Source: Nansenia antarctica (lineage: Eukaryota; Chordata; Actinopteri; Argentiniformes; Microstomatidae). Taken from it: a stretch of 64,000 nucleotides of DNA. Location: NCBI GenBank assembly GCA_963989245.1, contig OZ022340.1:41705076-41769075 (forward strand). Direction: 5' to 3'. Below the pieces are notes generated by a model. It was given only the letters and a program-made list of their open reading frames with translations. It had not been told where the DNA came from and made no database searches. The first letter of the stretch is position 1; every line of letters begins with the position of its first letter. Made by a program: the position numbers and the translations under genes. Below, one piece after another: positions 37,652 to 51,255 of this stretch.

Positions 37652-40600
37652 AAATCTATATATATATATATATTCAAAAATGTTTGACTTAGCTCGTCAA
37701 CTAGTAAATAAGTCTGCATTGCTTAACTTAACACATATTTCACAATATATTATTTTGCTGTGCTGTGGTAGAGAAGGCAAGAGACCATCTAGTGTTCACA
37801 CATTCAAGCCTCTCTTTTTAATTGTTGTCTGTGAGCGGATAGTTCCTATTATATAAGTTCTCATCTAGATCTGTCTCAAACTATGCCGTGTTGGGTCCTT
37901 GAATTTGAGGGAATTGAGTCTTGAAAGTCCTTGAAAGGTGCTTGAATTTGATATTTCAGAAGGTGTGGGAATCCTGTGAAATGAATTGTCCATCCGTGCC
38001 TCTCCCCCCTCCCTCCAGGCTCACATGCTGGTGTGTAGGGCTCTGTCTAACATGCTGCTGCTGCCCTGGCCCAACCTGCCGGAGAGTGAGCAGCAGTGGC
38101 AGTCCCGCTCCAGCAGCCATGGCAACCTGCTGGCAGCGCTCACCCGCCACTACCGCCTCCTGAGGGGCTCCGCCAACCAGCCGCCTCGCCGCCTGGGCCT
38201 GGACGACAGTCAGTTTGGCAGCATGACTGTTTGTTTTTTTGTTTGTTTTTCTCTTTACTTACCAGGGACCCATCACAATAATGACCCGTTCTCTTCCTGA
38301 TCTGCTCTCGTCCATAGCAAAAGCCGTGCTGCATCAGACCCTGCCCGTGCTGAGGGACATTGTGGACAGCATCTCGGGAGAATCCACCAAGTCCAGGCAG
38401 ATCTGCTACCAGAGTCTCCAGGAGTCTGTGCAAGTGTCCCTGGCCCTCTTTCCTGTCTTCATTCAACAGCCAGGTCAGAGGAACGTCTCTCTCAACCTGA
38501 CCTGGGTCACTCACTAGACATTTAAAGTGACTTGAGTTGCACATTATTTTAGCTTTAGCTTTTATACGGGTACCAGGTGTGTGCAGGAAGAACAACAGAC
38601 GGCGCAGGCACGAGACTAGACTAGATGATCGTGAGTGAAGATATTATCAAAGCGTACGGGTGATCGACAGGCGCGTACGCTTTGATAATATCTTCACTCA
38701 CGATCATCTAGTCTAGTCTCGCGCCTGCGCCGTCTGTTGTTCTTCCTGCACACAGGTAAACATATCCGGGATCTAGCAGCGTCGTCGAGCTCGCGCAAAC
38801 AACCCCGGCGAATATTTTACTTGGTCCGGGCAAGTAAAACGGCGTTACTGTCAAACCCTGCATAAGTAATCACTATACCATAAGTAATAACTATACCATA
38901 AGTAATAACTATACCATAAGTAATAACTATACCATAAATAATCACTATACCATAAGTAATAACTATACCATAAGTAATAACTATACCATAATCACTATAC
39001 CATAAGTAATCACTATACCATAATAACTATACCATAAGTAATCACTATACCATAAGTAATCACTATACCATAAGTAATCACTATACCATAAGTAATCACT
39101 ATACCATAAGTAATCACTATACCATAATAACTAGGGATGCACGATATGCATTTTTTCCAACCGATAACGATAACCGATGTTTACCCACTTCTCGTGGCCG
39201 ATAACCGATATGATAACCGATATGAGAACAGATATAATTTCACAGTTGATAACCTGTAGTTCATGCACACCTGAAGGTAAGAAAGGCTATGTAGTGAGCA
39301 AAGATTGATGATTTAATATTCCATAGTGATCTCACCAAATCTAACTTACATCACTATTGTTAACACAACAAAGAGAACACTTCTGACTCTTCAAATGTTC
39401 ATTTATTATTTCCTCTAACAAACTAAATCTGTTATAGACAGTGCACAATGCTTTTTTTAGCCAAGATCTGGCCTCCTTTTATGAAAACAAAAAAGGCTCA
39501 CCTAAGAGTAATTAGATCAAAAAAGTGTCAAAAATAAAGTGCATCAGTCAATACAAAAATAAAGACTTTTATAGAACCAAAAGCCTATGGCTGCTTAGTC
39601 TGCAGATAAACAGGATGACACAAGGCACATAGTAGGCTAGCATAGTATGCTTAATAAAGCAACTGAAAAGGGCTGGTCTATGCTACTTTTAGTGCATGAG
39701 GATGAGGTAGGTTGTGATAAAGCCCATCAAACGTTTAGCATAAGAATTAAAAATAAATTGCACTGACATGGAAAAACAAAATGTGCATGTTTTCGTAGCA
39801 TCGTTCAGTATGAGTTCATATAGCTCGCTGGTAGCTTTATAATAACATTCAATTGTCCCATTTTTCCAGACAACGGTCTCGTCTGACAGGTTTAGCGACG
39901 GTAGCTATCTGGCTAGTGGCTGCGTTCGTAAATTCGCTCTGGAAGTCTGATCAGCACTCTTGGAATGCCTCTCGTCCAATCAGATTACTTGGTCCCTTTA
40001 TGACGTTGAACCCATTGTGCGCTCCGGCGGTCTCAGAGTGAATTTACGAACACAGCCTATATCAAACGTTATGAACGCCGGGAATGAAGACAGTACTAAC
40101 GATGCTAACGTGTCGGCTAGTTTGCTGGCGTCATGGTGATAGCTACCACATGGTTGACCACCGGCTCAGCTTTATGCAGATCGCCGGTGTGATATGTGAC
40201 ACGAGATAACGACTTTTATTACTGTTGCTGATAACAATAAGCTAACTTTGCTGTCTAGCAACCTACACACACTACCATGTTTATTCGCTGCTACTTCTGT
40301 CAAACAATAACATTGGAAAAACAATACTAGCTACCGTCGCTAAACCTGTCAGACAAATGGGACAATTGAATGTTATCATAAAGCTACCAGCGAGCTATAT
40401 GAACTCATACTGAACGATGTTACGTATGGATACAGAGTCAGACCATCTGTCACAGCCATGTTTCGCTCTCGTCTCTACACTGCGTGGCTGTACGCAGGCG
40501 CAGCATCATGAGCGCGACAACCAGAACCGGAAATATTTCCGGCTTCATATTATCGGCTCTATATCGGCTAAAATGTATAAAACCGATAAATATTTAAGAA

Positions 40601-40952
40601 CATTAATTTCCCAATATCGGGCCGATACATATCGGCGCCGATAATATCGTGCATCCCTAATAATAACTATACCATAAGTAATCACTATACCATAAGTAAT
40701 AACTATACCATAAGTAATCACTATACCATAAGTAATAACTATACCATAAGTAATAACTATACTAGGGGTGTAACGGATCACCTAACTCACGGATCGGACC
40801 GGGTCACGGTTTTTGAGTCACGGATCGGATAATTTTTCGGATCAACACAAAACATTTTTGTTTTTATAAAAACTGCTTTTTCCTTGAATTCTGTAAAAAC
40901 ACCACTTTTACTATGTGACAAAAACCAACAACATTCAAGATGTCAAAACTGG

Positions 40953-40997
<45 letters not shown>

Positions 40998-43900
40998 CAT
41001 ATCTATACATATATATATAACATATTCTACACTCAAACATTACATAATTATACTGAAATACACTAAATGTAAATGATAGGAGAGAGGGAGGAGGCGCCTG
41101 GTTGCAGCAGTGAATCACTGGGCTCTTTAAAGCAGATGAATAAACATGTTTTATGCCACTTTTAACTAAATAATAAAGTGAACCCTTATTTTGAACATGG
41201 TATGAAAAAAATGCCTACATTATCAGAAGTTGTCGAGCTACCTTTTTCGTGCCTCCCGTCATAGTTGACAGAGAAGCCAAAGTGCTCCCATACATGGGAT
41301 TTAAATGACGAGGGAGTCATTTCGAGTTCTTCTCCGCCGAACAACGTTACTAGCACTCGCCATGATACAAAGCGTTCGTAAATTCGCTTTGAGAGCGCCG
41401 GAGCGCACACTGGGTCCGACGTCATAAAGCGACCAAGTAATTTGATTGGACAAGAGGCGTTCCTTGAACGCTGATCAGATTCCAGAGCGGATTTACGAAC
41501 GCAGCCTTGTTGTTGTGGATTCCCAGCTTCACGTGTAGTGAGCAAACAACGGATTCTTTTTCTTTCGCATTATCAACCTATCATTGCGCTTTAGAGTAAA
41601 ACAAAGGCCGCAACTGTCGCGTCTATCTTTTCATGGCAACTCTACATTGTGATTTACAAGGGATATTAACTAATATTAAGTAATATTATTACTTTTTTTT
41701 TTTTTTTACATTTTGCAATTGATCCGCGGTACACATGCGTTCCGAACCGTGGAGGGCGATCCGAACGGATCACGGAATTTCCGTGATCCGTTACACCCCT
41801 AAACTATACCATAAGTAATAACTATACCATTAGTAATCACTATACCATTAGTAATCACTATACCATAATCACTATACCATAAGTAATGACTATACCATAA
41901 TCACTATACCATAAGTAATAACTATACCATAAGTAATCACTATACCATAATCACTATACCATAAGTAATAACTATACCATAAGTAATCACTATACCATAA
42001 GTAATCACTATACCATAAGTAATCACTATACCATAAGTAATAACTATACCATAAGTAATCACTATACCATAAGTAATAACTATACCATAAGTAATAACTA
42101 TACCATAAGTAATAACTATACCATAAGTAATCACTATACCATAAGTAATCACTATACCATAAGTAATAACTATACCATAAGTAATAACTATACCATAAGT
42201 AATCACTATACCATAAGTAATCACTATACCATAAGTAATCACTATACCATAAGTAATCACTATACCATAAGTAATCACTATACCATAAGTAATAACTATA
42301 CCATAAGTAATAACTATACCATAAGTAATAACTATTCACTATACCATAAGTAATAACTATACCATAAGTAATAACTATACCATAAGTAATCACTATACCA
42401 TAAGTAATCACTATACCATAATCACTATACCATAAGTAATAACTATACCATAAGTAATCACTATACCATAAGTAATAACTATACCATAAGTAATCACTAT
42501 ACCATAAGTAATAACTATTCACTATACCATAAGTAATAACTATACCATAAGTAATCACTATACCATAAGTAATCACTATACCATAATCACTATACCATAA
42601 GTAATCACTATACCATAAGTAATCACTATACCATAAGTAATCACTATACCATAATCACTATACCATAAGTAATAACTATACCATAAGTAATCACTATACC
42701 ATAAGTAATCACTATACCATAAGTAATAACTAAACCATAAGTAATAACTATACCATAAGTAATAACTATACCATAAGTAATAACTATACCATAAGTAATA
42801 ACTATACTATTAGTAATCACTATACCATAATCACTATACCATAAGTAATCACTATACCATAATCACTATACCATAAGTAATAACTATACCATAAGTAATA
42901 ACTATACCATAAGTAATCACTATACCATAAGTAATAACTATACCATAAGTAATCACTATACCATAAGTAATAACTATACCATAAGTAATAACTATACCAT
43001 AATCACTATACCATAAGTAATAACTATACCATAAGTAATCACTATACCATAAGTAATAACTATACCATAAGTAATAACTATACCATAATCACTATACCAT
43101 AAGTAATAACTATACCATAAGTAATCACTATACCATAATCACTATACCATAATCACTATACCATAAGTAATAACTATACCATAAGTAATAACTATACCAT
43201 AAGTAATAACTATACCATAATCACTATACCATAATCACTATACCATAAGTAATCACTATACCATAAGTAATCACTATACCATAAGTAATAACTATACCAT
43301 AAGTAATAACTATACCATAATAACTATACCATAAGTAATCACTATACCATAAGTAATAACTATACCATAAGTAATCACTATACCATAAGTAATCACTATA
43401 CCATAAGTAATAACTATACCATAAGTGATAACTATACCATAAGTAATCACTATACCATAATCACTATACCATAAGTAATCACTATACCATAAGTAATAAC
43501 TATACCATAAGTAATCACTATACCATAATCACTATACCATAAGTAATCACTATACCATAAGTAATCACTATACCATAAGTAATCACTATACCATAAGTAA
43601 TCACTATACCATAAGTGATAACTATACCATAAGTAATCACTATACCATAAGTAATCACTATACCATAATCACTATACCATAAGTAATCACTATACCATAA
43701 TCACTATACCATAAGTAATCACTATACCATAATCACTATACCATAAGTAATCACTATACCATAAGTAATAACTATACCATAAGTAATCACTATACCATAA
43801 GTAATCACTATACCATAAGTAATCACTATACCATAAGTAATAACTATACCATAATAACTATACCATAAGTAATAACTATACCATAAGTAATAACTATACC

Positions 43901-46900
43901 ATAAGTAATCACTATACCATAAGTAATCACTATACCATAATAACTATACCATAAGTAATCACTATACCATAAGTAATCACTATACCATAATAACTATACC
44001 ATAAGTAATAACTATACCATAAGTAATAACTATACCATAAGTAATAACTATACCATAAGTAATAACTATACCATAAGTAATCACTATACCATAAGTAATC
44101 ACTATACCATAAGTAATCACTATACCATAATCACTATACCATAAGTAATCACTATACCATAAGTAATCACTATACCATAATCACTATACCATAAGTAATA
44201 ACTATACCATAATCACTATACCATAAGTAATCACTATACCATAAGTAATCACTATACCATAATCACTATACCATAAGTAATCACTATACCATAATCACTA
44301 TACCATAAGTAATAACTATACCATAAGTAATAACTATACCATAAGTAATAACTATACCATAAGTAATAACTATACCATAAGTAATAACTATACCATAAGT
44401 AATCACTATACCATAAGTAATCACTATACCATAAGTAATCACTATACCATAAGTAATCACTATACCATAAGTAATAACTATACCATAAGTAATCACTATA
44501 CCATAATCACTATACCATAAGTAATCACTATACCATAATAACTATACCATAAGTAATCACTATACCATAATCACTATACCATAAGTAATCACTATACCAT
44601 AAGTAATCATTATACCATAAGTAATCACTATACTAGGGGTGTAACGGATCACCTAACTCACGGATCGGATCGGGTCACGGTTTTTGAGTCACGGATCGGA
44701 TCATTTTTCGGATCAACACAAAAAAATGTTGCTTTTATAAAACTGCTTTTTCCTTGAATTCTGTAAAAACACCACTTTTACTATGTGACAAAAACCAACA
44801 ACATTCAAGATGTCAAAACTGGTAATATATATATATATATATACATACATATATATACATATATATAATTATACTGAAATACACTCAATTTAAATGATAG
44901 GAGAGAGGGAGGAGGCGCCTGGTTGCAGCAGTGAATCACTGGGCTCTTTAAAGCAGATGAATAAACATGTTTTATGCCACTTTTAACTAAATAATAAAGT
45001 GAACCCTTATTTTGAACATGGTATGAAAAAAATGCCTACAATATCAGAAGTTGTCGAGCTGCCTTTTTCGTGCCTCCCGTCATAGTTGACAGAGAAGCCA
45101 AACTGCTCCCATACATGGGATTTAAATGACGAGGGACGCATTTCGAGTTCTTCTCCGCCGAACAACGTAACTAGCACTCGCCATGATACACCGGGGCCGC
45201 GTTCGTAAATTCGCTTTGAGAGCGCCGGAGCGCACACTGGGTCCGACGTCATAAAGCGACCAAGTAATTTGATTGGACAAGAGGCGTTCCTTGAACGCTG
45301 ATCAGATTCCAGAGCGGATTTACGAACGCAGCCTTGTTGTTGTGGATTCCCAGCAAACAACGGATTATTTTTCTTTCGCATTATCAACCTATCATTGCGC
45401 TTTAGAGTAAAACAAAGCCCGTAACTGTCGCGTCTATCTTTTCATGGCAACTCTACATTGTGATTTACAAGAGATATTAACTAATATTAAGTAATATTAT
45501 TACTTGTTAACATTTTGCAATTGATCCGCGGTACACATGCGTTCCGAACCGTGGAGGGCGATCCGTTACACCCCTACACTATACCATAAGTAATCACTAT
45601 ACCATAAGTAATCATTATACCATAAGTAATCATTATACCATAAGTAATCACTATACCATAAGTAATAACTATGCCATAAGTAATCACTATACCATAAGTA
45701 ATCACTATACCATAAGTAATCACTATACCATAAGTAATAACTATACCATAAGTAATATCTATACCATAAGTAATCACTATACCATAAGTAATCACTATAC
45801 CATAAGTAATCACTATACCATAAGTAATATCTATACCATAAGTAATCACTATACCATAAGTAATCACTATACCATAAGTAATCACTATACCATAAGTAAT
45901 AACTATACCATAAGTAATAACTATACCATAAGTAATAACTATACCATAAGTAATAACTATACCATAAGTAATCACTATACCATAATCACTATACCATAAG
46001 TAATCACTATACCATAAGTAATAACTATACCATAAGTAATAACTATACCATAATCACTATACCATAAGTAATCACTATACCATAATCACTATACCATAAG
46101 TAATAACTATACCATAAGTAATCACTATACCATAAGTAATAACTATACCATAAGTAATAACTATACCATAATCACTATACCATAAGTAATCACTATACCA
46201 TAATCACTATACCATAAGTAATATCTATACCATAAGTAATCACTATACCATAAGTAATCACTATACCATAAGTAATCACTATACCATAAGTAATATCTAT
46301 ACCATAGGTAATCACTATACCATAAGTAATCACTATACCATAAGTAATATCTATACCATAAGTAATAACTATACCATAAGTAATAACTATACCATAATCA
46401 CTATACCATAAGTAATCACTATACCATAAGTAATCACTATACCATAAGTAATCACTATACCATAAGTAATCACTATACCATAAGTAATCACTATACCATA
46501 AGTAATCACTATACCATAAGTAATAACTATACCATAAGTAATAACTATACCATAAGTAATAACTATACCATAAGTAATCACTATACCATAATCACTATAC
46601 CATAAGTAATAACTATACCATAAGTAATAACTATACCATAAGTAATAACTATACCATAAGTAATCACTATACCATAATCACTATACCATAAGTAATAACT
46701 ATACCATAAGTAATCACTATACCATAATCACTATACCATAAGTAATAACTATACCATAAGTAATAACTATACCATAAGTAATCACTATACCATAATCACT
46801 ATACCATAAGTAATAACTATACCATAATAACTATACCATAAGTAATAACTATACCATAATCACTATACCATAAGTAATCACTATACCATAATCACTATAC

Positions 46901-47954
46901 CATAAGTAATAACTATACCATAAGTAATAACTATACCATAAGTAATCACTATACCATAAGTAATCACTATACCATAAGTAATCACTATACCATAATAACT
47001 ATACCATAAGTAATCACTATACCATAATCACTATACCATAAGTAATCACTATACCATAAGTAATAACTATACCATAAGTAATCACTAAGTGTTGCATGTC
47101 AGTTTCTCTGCCACAGTTGAAACAACCGCTGTTGTGAATAAGGCTCTGATAACGCATCCAACTACCGGTACATCTAATATACCGTTCCTAATAAAAATGC
47201 AAAATGCAAATATAAGGAAAAGAATAGATTTGATTCTAATTAAAAATCATATTATTTCTGTCGTTCTGTCCCCTAGATGTTACGGACGAGATGCTGAGTT
47301 TCTTCCTGACACTGTTTCAAGGCTTGCGTGTTCAGATGGGAGTACCCTTTACCGGACAAATCATACACACTTTCCTAAGCATGTTCACCAGGTATGTACT
47401 GACAATGTCATGTTTTTGTTGTTAAAGTTATGTATTTGTAGTTGGAATATTTCAGAAACAAAAACTAAAGCTATATAGTTGCTGTGTTGTACAAAGCAAT
47501 TATGATTTTGTACTTGATTAGTTGAATCAGATGTGCTGGTGGTGGAACAGATCAAATATTGTGGAGCGGCTGGGGGTCCCCGAGGAGAGGTTTGAGAACC
47601 ACTGATGTAGCTGACTGTGTTGTGTGTGTGTGGCAGAGAGCAGCTGGCGGCCAGTATCCTGCAGGAAGGCAGCGCTGGCTGCCGGGTGGTAGAGAAGTTC
47701 CTGAAGATCCTCCAGGTGGTGGTGCAGGAGCCAGGCCAGGCCTTCAAACCCTTCCTGCCCAGCGTCCTCTCCCTCTGCATGGAGCAGATATACCCCATCA
47801 TAGCAGAGGTGAGACACACACACACACACACACACACATCCTCTCCCTCTGCATGGAGCAGATATACCCCATCATAGCAGAGGTGAGACACACACACACA
47901 CACACATCCTCTCCCTCTGCATGGAGCAGATATACCCCATCATAGCAGAGGTGA

Positions 47955-47993
<39 letters not shown>

Positions 47994-48170
47994 CCTCTCC
48001 CCCTGCATGGAGCAGATCTACCCCATCATAGCAGAGGTGAGGACACACACACACATCCTCTCCCTCTGCATGGAGCAGATATACCCCATCATAGCAGAGG
48101 TGAGACACACACACACACACACATCCTCTCCCTCTGCATGGAGCAGATATACCCCATCATAGCAGAGGTG

Positions 48171-48206
<36 letters not shown>

Positions 48207-48460
48207 CCTCTCCCTCTGCATGGAGCAGATATACCCCATCATAGCAGAGGTGAGACACACACACACACACACACACACACATCCTCTCCCCCTGCATGGA
48301 GCAGATCTACCCCATCATAGCAGAGGTGAGGACACACACACACATCCTCTCCCTCTGCATGGAGCAGATATACCCCATCATAGCAGAGGTGAGACACACA
48401 CACACACACACATTCTCTCCCTCTGCATGGAGCAGATATACCCCATCATAGCAGAGGTGA

Positions 48461-48496
<36 letters not shown>

Positions 48497-48697
48497 CCTC
48501 TCCCTCTGCATGGAGCAGATCTACCCTATCATAGCAGAGGTGAAGACACACACAGACACGCACACACACACACATCATCTCCCTCTGCATGGAGCAGATA
48601 TACCCCATCATAGCAGAGGTGAGGACACACACACACACACACACACACATCCTCTCCCTCTGCATGGGGCAGATCTACCCCATCATAGCAGAGGTGA

Positions 48698-48737
<40 letters not shown>

Positions 48738-51214
48738 CCTCTCCCTCTGCATGGAGCAGATCTACCTCATCCTAGCAGAGGGGAGGACACACACACACTG
48801 GCCAAATACATATTTAACCACTCACACATACACACATACTAGAGCCCAACCGATATGTCAGAGCGCCGAAATTATCAGCCGATAGCAGGCCTTTTTACAG
48901 AAATATCTGCATCGGCACATACAGTGAAGTGAACCAAGTGTTGAAAAGGGGAGGCATTTTGTCTTCTTTTAGCTCTATACTCCAGCAGTTTGGATTTGAA
49001 ATCAAACAATTACTATGAGGTCGAATTAGACATTATCAGCTTTAATTAAATGGGATTTCTTTTCTTTCTTTTTTTTCCAATTGAGTTCACCATTTAGAAA
49101 GTCCAACATGTTTTAAACATCCACCTAATTAATTCAGGGCTCCAAAATGATTGGGAAAATCATATGATATCCAAATAAAGAACTCATGTTTTAGTATTTG
49201 GTCGACAATCCTTTGTCGCATGCAATACCTACCTGAAGTCTGCAACCCAGTGACCCCACCAGACACTGGGTATATTCTCTGGTGATGATCTGTCAAGTTT
49301 GTACTGTAACTATCTTCAGTTTTGGTTTGTTTTGAGTTGAAATGCCTCTTCAATTGGATATAAATCCTAGGGCTTTCACACCGGCAAAGAACCGTTCTGG
49401 TTCGCTTCCGCGAACCAAGTCTAGAACCGGCCGGCGCGTTCAGACCGAAACTCAATTGGTTCGGAGACTGAAAAGCTGGTTTGCAGCGGGAAAATAGTGG
49501 TTCTCAAGCGGGAACCAAGACGAAGAACAGTCACGTCGTCAATGGGTGTGTCATATTCTAGGCTGCAAAGACCAGCAAGAAGGAAGGAGACAAAATGTAA
49601 TCTAATCTAAGTCTAATCATTAGTGATAAAAACAATTATCAAAAGTTTCATCATTCTCTCTATCTTCCTCACATGCAAACACACAAGCACACGCGCAAAC
49701 ACAAATTTCGTAAGCCATTTCTATTCCAGCAATGGAGCAGCTGGTTAGTAAGAGAACGCGTGTAGAAGGAAGCAATTTACCATGAGAGGAAGGGGGTTGT
49801 GGACTCATTTACCACTGGTACAGGGTAAAACCGGAAAACCCTGTACAGTGGTAAATGAGTCCACAACCCCTGCCCTCGAATGGTAAATTGCTTTTCTACA
49901 ACAGCCACCACATAATATAAAAAATAAATACACAGTTGTAACATTAATTTCATGTATTTACAATCATTAATCGTTTCAGAATGCATATATCCTGATTATA
50001 TCCACGATTGCATTGTAGGTCAGCACAGGTGTTCTTAATCAGATTGATTGGGAGGCGCATTGATTCTGGAAATGTGGTCTGAACTGTGGGTTGTTGAGAT
50101 ATTTACCACTGTTGCTAGCCAATCAGAATCCAGTATCCAAACATGCTGTTGTAGAAAGTGTCTTTTGTTTTGTTTAATAGAAAATAGTGTTTATTTCAGA
50201 CACTGTAGTGGAATATATTATCCTCATTTCCAGTGAAGTAGCTGCCATCTAGTTGTGCCATTTTTGTTTATCCCGCCGCTTCATCACCCAGCGTTGATGA
50301 CGCGGATGGTTCTGGTTACACTGGTGTGAACGCGGGCTCGTTCGCCAGACAGCACCAAGGTTCGGAGGTTCCCGAACGCGAACCGGAACAGTTCTTTGTC
50401 GGTGTGAAAGCCCTGAAGATTGTCTTGGCCAGTCAAGATTATTATTTGTTTGGCTCTTTATTTAGGAGTGAATGGTAGGCATGCTTTCCCTCCAATCAAC
50501 CTCACATTTTCTACACATCTGTTATGGCGCTGTCTCAAAGCACACTAACTTTGAGATTTATTAGACTAACAATGACTGACATATGCCCTATTTTTTTTTA
50601 AATGTAATCATTTATGGCACATATTAATTTCCATGTAGCTGTGTATTTTTAGAAGTATGAACATGAGCTAGCCTACTGCTTACCAGTGATATTTAATGAT
50701 CATTTTTATTGATGTTCCAAGCTGTTTATTTTGGCAGCACTATTTTTTTTGTTGCTAATAATATTAGACTCCAAAGGCAGTCTAATATATTACAATAGTA
50801 GACTCCAAAAGCAAACACAATACTAGACATTGAGAGCTCTGTTATGACTGCACACATGATGTGAAACATGACCTTCCAGAAACACCTGTCAAGCCAATTG
50901 TCCCATTACTTTTCTAAATGGTGAAATCAATATGTACAAAGAAATACCCTTCAATAATGACAAAATCTCTTGTTTGATTTCAAATCCAAACTTTTGGAGT
51001 GTACAGCAAAACAATGCTACACTCTCCTGTTATTTAAGCAGGGCGCAGGTGCACACACTTGAAGAACATCCTCATTCACACTCAGTGTTTTAGCCGGCAC
51101 ACTCGATAACAACGCTATCTGCCTAGTAACAGTTTATTTTTTTCTTCCATGGCTGTTGTTAACGACAGTTATACCATTACAGTGCCAGGCCTAATAGACA
51201 ATGACACACAACAC

Positions 51215-51255
<41 letters not shown>

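Larger units (their letters stand above)
48940..51010. mobile_element. Tc1-like element containing another element
   Basis: Left end ctctatactccagcagtttg gatttgaaatcaaacaa and right end ttgtttgatttcaaatccaaacttttggag are inverted and belong to the family seen at 33485 and 36780. Interrupted at about 49371-50415. Only traces of transposase sequence remain. Confidence 0.65.

Noticed and set aside
41802..47087. Long minus-strand open frames with ITYGIV or YYLWYS repeats
   Set aside because: They arise because an 18-bp satellite unit has no stop in some frames; there is no start context, conservation or non-repeat sequence.
38861..47087. CRISPR-like array
   Set aside because: Short words repeat without unique spacers, and the window is vertebrate intron DNA; it is a satellite.
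47385..48885. Many overlapping frames with HTHTHT or CVCVCV
   Set aside because: These are translations of the exon 13 repeat array in other frames.
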